Below, one piece after another: positions 40,737 to 52,500 of a stretch of 64,000 bases of DNA. Positions within the stretch are counted from its first letter, which is position 1. Each line of letters opens with the position of its first letter. The DNA lies in the NCBI GenBank assembly GCA_963924555.1, contig OZ004596.1, forward strand, positions 4,474,139 to 4,538,138. The letters run 5' to 3'. The stretch is from Crambe crambe. Its lineage: Eukaryota > Porifera > Demospongiae > Poecilosclerida > Crambeidae. Position numbers and translations under genes: made by a program. The notes beneath the pieces are model-generated. The model saw only the letters and a program-made list of their open reading frames with translations, did not search any database and was not told where the DNA came from.

Positions 40737-43190
40737 ATGAAGACTGCCATCATATTTTGTAAGAGTTATGACAGAGCTAGCTAGTTCTAAAATTAATAAT
40801 TATGGTAGCTAGCTATATAGAATAGGTACCAGCTTGCTAACTATAGATGCAGAATTTATATTTTTTCAGCATGTCTGGTTGCTGTCTGTGTGGCACAATT
40901 CACCAGACCACTATTCACTAGACCACGTCCTACAGGAACACCACCACCTCCAATTGGTCAGTATTATGGTGCATGTAATTAGCTATTAATGCTCAATGGT
41001 TGCTATATACTGCAGATCCTCGTCAGAACCCACAGAGTCGATGTGGAACAGTGACTATGCCAAGATGCCCCGAGGGAAGCTTCTGTTCTTCACAGAGGAG
41101 GAGAGACAACACTACTATCAGCATGTGTGTGCAATGTGAGTTCATTGAATGATAACAGCTAGAGCTGCGAGTTAATTATTATGTGTATATAGCTACTTAC
41201 ACTGTAAAAATAAGTGTTTACTGCACACCATTTAGCTAGTCCCAATACACACACTGTTTTTGTTTTTGATTTGTGTATTGGGACAATTTAGTATGCAGTA
41301 CACACTTTCGTTTTATACAGTGTACTGACAGTGTGCAGTAGCTAATGCATGCCTTTGTATTAAAGAATTAACTGAGTTTATTTTGTAAACAGTTGGAGGA
41401 ATGGGGCAAGACTGTGAAGAAAGAGAGTTTCTTGCACCCGACGAACGAAGATCAGGATCTGATGATGTAATTGAGGACAGTGGTCGAGCTAGAGTTCAGA
41501 GGTTTTCTCGTGAGAAGGCTGAGGGAACAAGGGATAGGGACAGTGCTCGTATCACCGGTGCTGTACAAAGGACACCTTGTGCTCAAAACATGAGATGTAG
41601 TGACCAAAATACCTGTATGCCAAGGCCTACTAACAGTAAGACATTGCTAAATGCCTACTTATATTCAGCAAGTGAACACAAGTAGACTATAGTTCTCTTT
41701 GTGTTATGTTATCTCTCCCTATAGCAAGATGCACTATGGCTAGACGGAATAACTCTCAAATTAGATGCGATGAAGATGGCATGTTTGAACCTCTTCAGTG
41801 CAGAAGACTTGAGAGTGAGAGGAACAGCCAGCAAAGACCTTCAGCTTTGATATGCGGTTGTCATAATCGCATGACTGGTGCACCAATTCGAGGAACCTTT
41901 AGACGGGTGACAAACAGGACCACTGTCCCAGATTGTACCCCTCGCAGTAAGTCTTGAAAAAAAAAGAAAGAAAAACAACAACAACAAAACAACAACAAAC
42001 TTCTCCCCCACCCCTAACCCCATCCCCACCCCCACCCCCACCCCCAATTCAAGGTTTCCGAGGCTGCACAATCATGCGTGATGGTAGAATGACATTAGTC
42101 CGTCACCAAGACTCAGTTCTCATGCGTCAAAATAACCAGTGCAGAAGATGTGTGTGCAACAATGGAAACCTCGAGTGCACTGTTCCAGACCGTAGTGACA
42201 TTCGTTGTGATAGAGCAGACTCTGCACCTGGCAGATCATGCAGGATGAATGGACAAATGGTGATGAATGGAGAGCAGAGAGAGGTGAGTGGAGTCTTATC
42301 TATTGTACACATGTCTGGAGGCTGACTACAGGTCCAAGGCCTGTCCCGGAGAGGCCTGGGGAAAAGGCTACATACCTATTATATATGCACAGGATTGAGG
42401 TTGATAACTATGGCCGGCCACAGGCTCACTAAACTGTACACTGTAAAAACGAAACAGTGTGTACTGCACACTAAATTGTCCCAATGCATGCACACACCAA
42501 AAACAAACAAAAAAACAACAACAAAAAACAAAAAACAAAAAACAAACAGTGTGTATTGGGACTAGCTGTGCAGTAAACACTTTTTTTTTTAACAGTGTAC
42601 CTTTTGGTCCCAGTCCAATAGCTATCTAGCTATAGATATCAAACCCTCCAGGAAATTGATAAGTGGATCATTTCAATCTCAAACTATCCATTCCACTAAT
42701 AGGATGGGATGTGCAACAGATGTGGCTGCAGAGATGGAGAGCTGCAGTGCACCCGACTTCCTTCTTGCAGACGTAGTGATAACAACAATGATGGTGATGA
42801 GGACAGGATGAGGAGAATGAGGGAAGATCAAGAATGTTCTGCATGCATGAGGGAAGAAAGGAGTCCAGTGTGTTCCATGAGGGATGGAAGGACATTCCCA
42901 ACTCGCTGCCATGCCATGAGGTGCCAGCAGATTCCTGCCAATCAGCTGGAAAGTGGGACATGTGCTGATAGGGTAAATGATCATAGCTATGGCAGTTGTT
43001 GCATGGAAGGCAGAATTGAGCATGCAGCTCTTAACTTCCTAATTCATTTGGCAGGATTCCTGTTCTCGGGATAGGTGTAGTGGGGACTTTGACTGCATGA
43101 GGCTAGGAGGCAGCACACAGATGAGCAGAGCTGATGATCGCCCTGAGGCTAGGAGACTTTGCTGTATGTGTGTGTGTGTGTGTGTGTGTA

Positions 43191-43275
<85 letters not shown>

Positions 43276-44688
43276 AATGACTGTTTTTCTTGGTGTAGTG
43301 AACCGCACTGGGATGGCTTGTCGTCCAACCATGACTCGTAATAGCATGAGGAAACTTGCAGACATTGAAGATGACGAAGATGACCCTCTGGAAGAATTAT
43401 TGGATGATGATGATGACCCAGATAATGATGATGATGACAGAAGTAAGCAAGTAATAAATATTATAGCTATGTGTAATTACTTCTGACTGTAACTGTGCAG
43501 CTGTGTGTGCAACTGATGGTAATACCTACCCTAGTACTTGCCACATGATCACCGAGTCCAGGACCCGTGATATCCCTCGAGTCAGGCGACCTGGACCATG
43601 TCGGGATGATGATGGCTTCAACCAAAGTAGAATGGTATGTACATACTCTTCTAAAGAGAGGACACAATGTGTCCTATATTTAATCGATAAACAGGAGAGC
43701 TAGCTTTGTTATAGCATTGGCCATAAACTGGTGATAGATCGGTCTCTCTCTATGCAGGTGTGTGGCCATGATGGAGTTACTTATGATGACGAGGACACCA
43801 TGCGTACCCGTGGGGGCAACGTCCGCAGGGACTACATGGGACCTTGCATGCGTCCAGAGAGAACAGAGGATGACACCCCAGAACGAATCTGCCAAATGGT
43901 GAGGGCTAACCGAAGATGTGCCAACATGACAAACTGCGAAAGAACGGTGCAACCTTCAGATGGATGCTGCCCAGTTTGTGGTAAATAGCTAGCTAGCAGT
44001 AGCAATAACAGTTAGAAATGACATACAATTTTCAATTTCCAGGAAGCATTGTGTTGATGGCTATTGATCAGAAAGCCATGGATGAACATGTGCGTGGGAC
44101 TGATAACTTCCGTGACATGGATGACTTTTCGACAAGTTTTTTCAGGTCTGGTGATGAGAGGGTGCGCCCGATGATCCCAGAGAATGCCACCAAGAGATGT
44201 GATATTTCTATGACACGTCCCATCAGCACCCCTGGGGTAAGTTTACTAGCTAGCTAGAATGTTAATGCTAACATAACTAATGCTGATGCTAATTAATGCT
44301 GATGCTGCTAATGCACCTGATCCTTATGTAATGCTGTAATGTATTATTTAGCTAGTTTGGATAAAATCTCAGCTCAGTTGCCCTTCTTGAATATGACAGA
44401 TGATCAGAGAGCAGCTATAAGTCCTTTCTTTTTATCTTGTAGAATGTGACAGAAGTACTGTTCAAGGCCAAGGACATGAAAGGAGATGCACGACACTGTC
44501 ACATGCAGGCAATGATGATGATGATGAGGGTCAACAACCAAGAAGGGACTGCCACCATCGACCAGTCCCTCGTGGCAGCATCTGTTGTCGCTCCAGAACT
44601 GACCGATGGCAGCTCTGCAGCTCCAGCACTTACCGCCTCTTTCCTCATGGTGGCTCTTGGAAGCATCTTGATGGCCATCATGTTTTAA
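40737..44688 (+). CDS. Kazal/thyroglobulin/VWC GPI-anchored protein, gene D
   Basis: Fourth and most diverged paralogue. Exon 1 starts at ATG 40737; joined to the exon from about 40870 it gives a signal peptide (MKTAIIFSCLVAVCVAQF). Then: a Cys module (CGTVTMPRCPEGSFC), a linker rich in Glu/Arg/Asp (41395-41636), a thyroglobulin-like domain (41724-41946; RCDEDGMFEPLQCRR, ICGCH), VWC-like modules (42053-42282, 42704 on), Kazal-like modules (VCSMRDGRTFPTRC; VCATDGNTYPSTC; VCGHDGVTYDDED), an Asp-rich linker (43380-43440), the DGCCPVCG block (43957-43981) and a C-terminal domain ending in a hydrophobic tail (ALTASFLMVALGSILMAIMF, TAA at 44688). The Kazal at about 43760-43850 lacks the Cys found at NTC in genes A-C. 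The introns contain two MITE copies and a GT/GA microsatellite. Confidence 0.78.
41200..41322. mobile_element. Palindromic MITE, copy 1 (TA target site)
   Basis: A 123-bp foldback element in an intron of gene D. Ends CACTGTAAAAA and ...ATACAGTG are inverted, and the inner arms AGTGTTTACTGCACAC and GTATGCAGTACACACT also pair, as do GTCCCAATACACA and TGTGTATTGGGAC. TA flanks both ends (41198-41199, 41323-41324), as expected for Tc1/mariner-type insertion. Confidence 0.85.
42439..42597. mobile_element. Palindromic MITE, copy 2 (TA target site)
   Basis: A 159-bp relative of the element at 41200-41322, in another intron of the same gene. It has the same CACTGTAAAAA terminus, GTGTACTGCACAC arm and GTCCCAAT word, with an expanded A/C-rich centre (CAAAAAACAAAAAAC). 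TA flanks both ends (42437-42438, 42598-42599). Confidence 0.85.
43166..43272. repeat. (GT)n-(GA)n compound microsatellite
   Basis: A GT run followed by about 37 GA units in an intron of gene D. The open frames through it are artefacts. Confidence 0.95.
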
Positions 44689-44949
44689 AAAAAACACTAT
44701 GTAGCTACAACTTTAGAATTATGCTAACTACTATAAACAAACTTAACTAGCTATCTACAGATGCCCCTCTTTACTACTATTATCCTACCTTACCTTATTA
44801 TTATTATCATGGTTTTTGAAAAGTGCAATGTCTTATAATGCATGAAATGGTGTAATGGAAACAGCAGGTACTTGACATAGCTACCATTCTTGTTGGGCCC
44901 TCTGTCACAATTCCATTTGGTTTTTGTCTTCTTTCTCTCTGACTTATCC

Positions 44950-47900
44950 TTACTCCACTGCATCCTTCTCACCACTGTTCCCATTTTGACTGCTGTCATT
45001 TCTTTCCGTTGTTTCACCTGTACATTCCTTTTCACTCGGTGACTCAGTGCTGCAAACCTTCTCCTCTTCCTTGCTGCTAACCTTGTCTTCGACCTTGGGG
45101 GGCTTAGTTGGTGGCGTTTCATCACTACTGCCTCTATATCGAGCCCTAAACCACTTGATGGCAGCCACAGAACTGAACAGGATTGGAACGCTGATAGGTA
45201 AGAACAAGGGAATGTAGATGGCGAACCTACAGAAATAGATATTGCATGGTCAGAGTAGTTGTATGCATGTTCCTCTGCTCACTCACTTTTGATCGTCAGG
45301 AAAGTAAAGAAGTTCTAAAATGGATGGATCGAAGAATGCTATTTCTGAAAAGGAGAGGAAACACAGTGTGCAGCTGGTGCCAGTACTGGCTGCAGCCAAT
45401 GAGACTGACCGACTCACCTGCTGACTCCATTGCCTGCTTAGCCAAGAAATAAGCATCGTTCAGATTACCACTGGTTGCCCGAATGAAACACTAAAGGAAA
45501 AGAAGAAGAAAGAAAAGATACATGGCATGCATGAATACAAGTTGAATCACTGGGTTCGTACCCGGCACCCAGACCCATTTTATGAAATCACTTACTTCTT
45601 GAATGGATGTCAGGGAATGTTCGACCTGAGGCAAATACAAAGTGAAGTATGATTATAACCACACCCACTATGAACTTACCTTGTGCTGGATATGATCACT
45701 AATGACCATATTCTTCACTTTATCCAAAAGTTGAACCAGTGATACAAGAGATGTGGTTGCCATGGATATGCTCTCAATGAGTTTACCAATCAGAAGCTGG
45801 TCCACCCTCTGCACAATATGCAAGAAGAACGCACTTTGAACTTTGCTCAGGCTTAAATAATACAAGATGATAAATCCATACTTACCCAATCAGTGATCCC
45901 ATATCTTCCAGATGAAAAATGGAATCTCCCTTCTCCATCTTGATTTAATGGCTAGAGAGGTGGAATAATCCATATACTCTCCTTTTATAAATAAAGTAGC
46001 CCTTTCCCAAGCAAGCTACACACGCATGGGTCCAATTAAGATGGTCTTATAAACATTCAGAAATACTGGCCCTGAGGTGGCATACATGTTCTCTGGTCAG
46101 ACACAGTGAGTCACAGTCTTGTACTTGACAGATTACATTGGAACCTCCAACAATGGACACTCTGAAAGAGGACAAACTTCTCAATCAATCCAAATAAACA
46201 TAATTACTCAATGACCTCTAAAAGAGGACAATCTCTCCACAAAGGACAAAAGGCTGGGTCCCAAGTATGTCTGTTATTCGGAAGTTCTACTCATTGTATA
46301 TGTAAAACAGTAATGACCTACTAACAGTATTAGGAATTCCAAGAAGCATTTTGAGTTGTGTGATGAAGACAGGCATCAGTTTCTCCATCTTTACTGTCAC
46401 AGAGGGCACTATTTCACCATCGTTCCCTCGGAACTCATCGGGTCCACCCAGTGAGAGCTTCTCAGGGTTATAGATAACCACGCCTCCCCACTGAGGTACC
46501 AAAAAGTTGTCAGTCTGGGAGTGCCTGTCCCGAGGGGAAGAGTTAGGACGAATGAAGAGGGGAGACTCAGACGGTGTGGGGACATAGATAAGAAAGTTGA
46601 GACTGGGAAGCTGGGAGACGTGAGATCCTACATCCAATAAAATGCACATAATATAATTATGTCATATTACATGGGCAGCTTTCGCATATTCCCTCCACCA
46701 ACACAGACAAGACCTTATCTGGATCCATGTGATTTGAGTGCCATTACTAATTTAGGTTTATTTTCACCTAGCTAGCTAAACAAGAGGGTGTTTCTAAAGA
46801 AAGCAATGGAACTATCCATTGAAGTATACTCTGAAGTCAAAGAAAGCATAAATAATAAACTGAAAGTCTTTCAATACACGAAGAGGACTACATTTTTTCA
46901 CAGTGATCATACAATCATTGTCATGTGATTGAGTAGAGGAAATTACAGTTGACAATTCTTGCTGTTTATCGAGGCAGGTATTAATGTGTGCAGCTGTTTA
47001 TCCAGGCAGGTATTGTGTGCAGCTGCTTATCCAGGCAGGTATTGTGTGCAGTGCTTCTATATACACAACAAATTTTTGAAAGTGCATGACCACGTCCACG
47101 CAGGGTCACAGCTATGCTATTAGCAGTTAAAATCATGTAACGTTTTTTTTTTGTTGTTTTTTTTTGAAAGTGATCCATGCATGATGTGTATACAGACAGT
47201 GTATACAGACAGTCGATAGCTACACACATGAAGACATACCCAGCTTGGACTCGACACTGCTAATCATCGGAGGAAGCTGTGATGACAAGATGTAGGATCC
47301 ATTGCCATCCTTCTTGGGATGAAACTTTACATCAGTGTAATAAAACTCCTATATATTATACACACGATTAGTTTTCCCTCATTCTGACAATACAGTGATT
47401 GACTTGCGTAGATACCTGTGAACTGACAGTGAATTTGCCTAAACTTGATATGCCAGGATGCTCCAGAAAGGGAAGTAAAAACTCTATTTGGAGAAATTAT
47501 GAAATTTACTCTATTTTGAGAAAAACTAACTATGAGATTAATAGTATTTGGAGAAGATTTCTGAGTAACTATGAGATTTCACATTAGATGATATTCTATG
47601 AGAGCAATGAATCACTTGTCTTACCTTCGGTGGATTCTTGGATATTCCAAGTGGCTTGAACTTTGGAAGGGTCAGGATTCAGGAGTGTGAATGATAGTTG
47701 ATAGCCTGTCAGTGAAATTCAAAACAAATAAACAAACAAAACAAAACAAACAAACAAACAAGACGGGGAAATCCCTATTATACTGCTTAGTATGTACCTT
47801 GTGAAGCTCTCAACTGACGCATACTCTCTCTATCCACCACCTGTAAAAGGTTAATGTTCAGTGTATGTATGTGTGCAGGTCAGACTCACTCTATCTTGGT

Positions 47901-49346
47901 TTATGCCAGCCGAATTTTTCAGGATTCTTTCAAGTTGTTTCCTGTCACCATAAACTTGCCTGACCACTTTCAGTATATTGGACAGGCACGACGTAAAATC
48001 TATGCACATTATGATTATAATTATAATATACAGCAGAGGAACGGGACTATCAAGGTCAAAGGTCACAAAATGAACCACTCAATCTAATTTGGGAGTTTTG
48101 CTGATTTCATCGTTGTATTGGGACATAAAATATCAGGAGTCCACCCACATAGAGGGGAAGCACTTCAACTATTTACCATCCTTGTCATCCATTTGGACTA
48201 TAGCATGTCGATGCTTGCTGACAAAAATAGACTGCTCCCCCCAATGGTGATCTGGGGATGGCTTCTTCTCCTTAGACAAGATGCGGTGTGGAACCAGCAA
48301 GACGAAATAGTGACCGAGCAAGGAAGGTAAAGCCTTTGAGACATGAGTGGAAAAATCTAAAGGTACATTGCAGGGGACAAGTCAACAACACAAAACTGAC
48401 ATTATACACAATACAGTGAATCAACCTTCTGGACTGTCCGATTGGATGTAAGACAGAAGATCTGACTTGATTCTGGCACCTGAAACAGAAATAGAATTCT
48501 CACCTTATTATTCAGTCTCGTCGTAGCCACACCCTCTACCAATAAGATTCTAGGAGTACATTCTACTAAATCTCCATTGCAACCACATTCCCAGCCACAC
48601 ACAATAGGCACCACAGCTACACCAGTGATTTTCTATACTGCACCTGCATATGTACATACACTAATAGACATACCCAAAGTATGACTCTGGACGATATAGC
48701 GAATGGAGATTCTTGTATTTCTTGCAGATACTGCAGAGAGGCAAATTTTGTATCATAGGAACAAACAAACAAATAAACAAAGAAATAAACAAACAAAATG
48801 TCCCTATAATTAGGTGTCCCTGTATTTACTGTATAGCGGGAAATTGTGTTGATGATTTTTTAAATTTTTATTAATCCCACAAAAATCTTGCACTATACGG
48901 AGAAGTGGTGCTCCAATTAGAGGATTTCAGGGATTCCATTGTTGAGGGGTTTCACTATGGTTACATAATGAGTGTTACACACTTGAGCCAATGACCAGTT
49001 CCTTTGAGAGCTGAGCTACCAGTGATCCCACTTTGTGGTCGTCATCAGTGCCATTAGAATCAGAGAGAAGAGCTACAGAAATTTTGATGGCCAGTTCAGG
49101 TGGCACCTGTAAATGAAATAATCATCTGGTCAGGCTTGGGATCATTGAGGGTATTCCACAATTGTAAGCACAAAAAAATATTTTTACATGTTTCTTGCGA
49201 AGTGCTTCTATTTCCTTATATGGAAGAGGACACCTGTATACTTCAGTAGTCTTCCACCAGATGGGTACACCAATGAATACAGCTACTGCCAGGATACTCA
49301 AAGAAGCTATATACTGGCGGGATAGATCTGATGAAGACGTTGACAT
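44950..49346 (-). CDS. PIGS: GPI transamidase subunit PIG-S
   Basis: Subunit of the ER GPI-transamidase complex that joins proteins to GPI anchors. The start ATG at 49346 gives MSTSSSDLSRQYIASLSILA, then GVPIWWKTTEVYRCPLPY. This is the N-terminal membrane segment followed by the hallmark PLWWKTTETYR-type motif of PIG-S. Further conserved blocks on minus-strand exons: SQLPSLNFLIYVPTPSESP and WGGVVIYNPEKLSLGG (46330-46640), MATTSLVSLVQLLDKVKNMV (about 45680-45790), and the second membrane segment YIPLFLPISVPILFSSVAAI (45150-45235). The C-terminal tail is an acidic/Lys-rich extension ending DAVE (stop at 44950), longer than I expect for the human protein. At least a dozen short exons; not every boundary was traced. 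Confidence 0.93.
46137..46290. repeat. Dispersed repeat fragment
   Basis: A stretch with GGAACCTCCAACAATGGACACTC, GAAAGAGGACAA and AAAGAGGACAATC words, inside a PIGS intron. The segment at about 4617-4665 (intron of the RA/PDZ gene) has a matching order: GGAACCTCCAATTAAAGGACA, then CTGAAAGGGGACAA. This suggests two copies of one dispersed element of unknown class. Confidence 0.55.
46955..47052. repeat. Three-copy 30-bp tandem repeat
   Basis: Three tandem copies of a unit containing TTATCCAGGCAGGTATTGTG followed by TGCAGCTG, in a PIGS intron. Confidence 0.85.
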
Positions 49347-49510
49347 TCTTCTCAAGCAGCACTAGGTAAGATTGGGAACGGATCGTCAGTAAGACAAGTA
49401 GTCGCTTGACCTTTGACCCTATTATGCTATACCTTTTGTTTGGAAGTATGTGTGAGGAAAGCAGTTAATGAGCATGAAACCGCTGGAGTCGTAATTTTGG
49501 GGCCAGGAAG
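49347..49510. promoter_or_regulatory. Bidirectional promoter region PIGS/BCAS3
   Basis: 164 bp between the divergent starts of PIGS (49346) and BCAS3 (49511). No TATA box or clear factor site is recognised. Confidence 0.55.
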
Positions 49511-52500
49511 ATGTCGTTGGAAAATGACAAAAGCAGAAAAGGGACTTTCAGAAAGGGCTCTGTCGTTAGTCCAGAACCTGCTAGGTATGTTTAGCTAGCT
49601 AAGGTGGAACTAGCTAGCTCTAGCTCTCAGTATCTATGGATAGTTACCGTGTTCATATCTTTTTTTCAGTGACCAGAGTACAATGCAGAATGTTTTTGAC
49701 TTTATTCAAGACTATGTACCTCAGGTAAATTAGTGCTTATGAAAACAGTCTTTAGAGTACATGATTGTGACCAGGGAAACATTCCAGTAGTAAAATAAGT
49801 AGTGGCTTTATGAATATTGTTAGGAAGGATGGACCACACCTTCAGTATCTCAAGATACCGAGATTTGAGTGCTTAAGAGGTGGGGCCAGTTGTGACACAG
49901 TAGGTATTAGGTACCTGTGTTAGTTGTTGCCAGGAGCAACAATAGGTGTGGTTCTTCAAGGTGTGATGTGGCTGATGTCAGTGCCAATGCTAATCAGATT
50001 TCAAAGTGCATAATACTGGTGGAAGTGAAGTGACATTGTGTTACTTTCTGTGTTACTAACCCCTTCATCTAGAATGTAACTTAAAACTTTTTTTACCTCG
50101 AGTACTGCCTCCTGAGTTAGAAAGGCTCCCCTTTCTCATTCATAGGCTGTGTCTGGGCCCAAGGAAGAGAAGAAAGAGAGAGTGCTATGGGCAGGTTTTG
50201 AGTCCGGAGATGCCAACGACTTGACCCTGCCCCACATTGGCGAGGGCAGTAGAGGGAGTGGTCAAGGTGGAAGACTCCCTCTGCTTCTCACTCTTGGCTT
50301 CAGTAATGGCTACTCCATCTGGTACATACAGGTACGTGTTTAAGAATGAGATGGTACATAGGCATGCTTAATTAAAGGAAGGAGCTAAGATGCAGCTGTA
50401 TCCTTATATTCTCCAGAAATAAAGGGTTTGGAAAGGCTGTGTGATGTATGACTTTCAGTTAAGGGTTTTCCACCTGCATAATCTGATCTCAATATACATG
50501 TGTGTGTAGCCTGGTGGTGATGCTAGAGAAGTGTATTGTAGCTATGGTGAAGGGGAAGCAGCCCGCATTGTACGACTGCTCAAGACCCCTGAGAGCAGAG
50601 ATAGTGTGTGTCCAGATGCCTATGCTGACAAGCGACCGATCCTTGCAGTGGTCAAGAAAGGGAGGTATGTATGTATGTACATACACTAGTCAGTATGCCC
50701 ATAAAGGTATAGTATGAGTAAACCAAAAAGGGATCCACCCATGACCTCTTCCCCCTTCCACCCCCTCCTTTAATAGGAAGAGACACGCCCCTTGAGTTCA
50801 GTCCTACTAGCCTGAATTCTATCACACAAAGAAATAAACAAACGAATAAACAAACAAACAGAACAAGCATCCTCTCCCTTGTTCTTATGCATAATGGATG
50901 GATGATGCATGTCCATAATAGGGTGTTTCTGTCATGTTTGAACATGTGGGTGACAATAGAGATTGATCTGACACACTCGTTGGTCTAGTAACACACACTC
51001 ACAGAATTTGTGGAAGACAAGTAGTGTGCTATATACTGTATGTAGATGAAAAGAAAGAAAGAAAAGAAGTATAACATAGATAACACTCAGTATGCATAGA
51101 AAACAAAACAACTGCATGGAGCTATTATAAGTTATATTTTGTTCTTGCTGAACAGATACAGTCCATCTGGTAACACAGTGGCTTATTCCACGGTTCAGCT
51201 GATATCTCTGAGAGCCAATGAAGACAATGGCCTTAAGAAGTATGTCTTCAAATCACGACCCATTGTGGACCTTCGCTGCAACAGAAGGTACATACATACA
51301 TACATACATACATACATACATACATACAGTACTGGTTATGTAGGAAAATAAGGGGACACTTCGAGATCCATTTCTGAGAGTGGCATTTTATCAAGATCCA
51401 TAATTATATTCTCCAGGATTGTGGCAATTATTTTCCAGAAGAGGATTGTGGTACTAGATGCTGGTTCCCTGGAGAACAGATTTGTCATCAAAAGTCAGTG
51501 CATATCTTGCATGATTGCAATAATTAGTATATTGGCTGTTGTAGTGTTTCCAGTATAATAATTGCAACTTTTTCTCCAGACAATTATCCCTGTTCTGGAT
51601 TCCCCTGCAATCCTGTAGCCTTGGGAACGAGATGGCTTGCTTATTCAGAAACTAAGGTGTGCTATATTTAGAGAAATAGGATACTGCCTATTGCATACAT
51701 ACATACATACAGTTATCATCAAAGCATCAAAGTGTTGGAGGAGTGTCACACACAACTACCTCCTCTGTTGCCACCACAATGCTCAAAAATGTCAAGAAGG
51801 GAATCTCTGCACTCAGTATGTGTTCATATAGCTAGCTATAGCTGGTGTGCATATTTGTATCACACAAATAACAACAACTGCTTTTCACATTATATTAACT
51901 GTACATCTTTCTCATACAGCTGAGACCATAAGTGGACTCACTGCTAAAGCACAGAACATGTCTCTTGAGAGTACTGAAAAGCCTCAGCAGGTATGAAGCA
52001 TGCAATCCATGGTATTCAATATATGTTTTGACTATCTTTCTTATCAAATTCATAGGTAGCAGCTGTTGCCAGTGCCAATGTCATTACAGTTGTAGATACT
52101 GGACATACCTTTCCTGAAAATCACGAGGTATATTAGAGCAGCTCAGGTTTCTCCATAACTTTAGACTCAGAGTTACTTGTATGACCATTGCATTGTTAAG
52201 AGCCATTATTGATTCTTTTCTCACCAGATGAAGCTGCAAGACTTGGGAAGAGAGAGTGTGGTTATTGCACACTTTGTAGCTCACGCTGGTCCAGATGTCC
52301 ATGTAGCAGGCCTGGCATTCAATCCCAGGTGAGCAGGTGGGAAAACCCCTCCTTCTTCTCTTCTTCCCCTGAACTGTAATGGGTGCTATCTACTTTTTGA
52401 AATAAGAGGGGGGTTAGCTCAAATGATAGAGTGCTTGCCATGTGTGTGGGCATGGATGGGATTGATACCCAGATCCTCTGTCCTTTAAATTTTTGATGTT

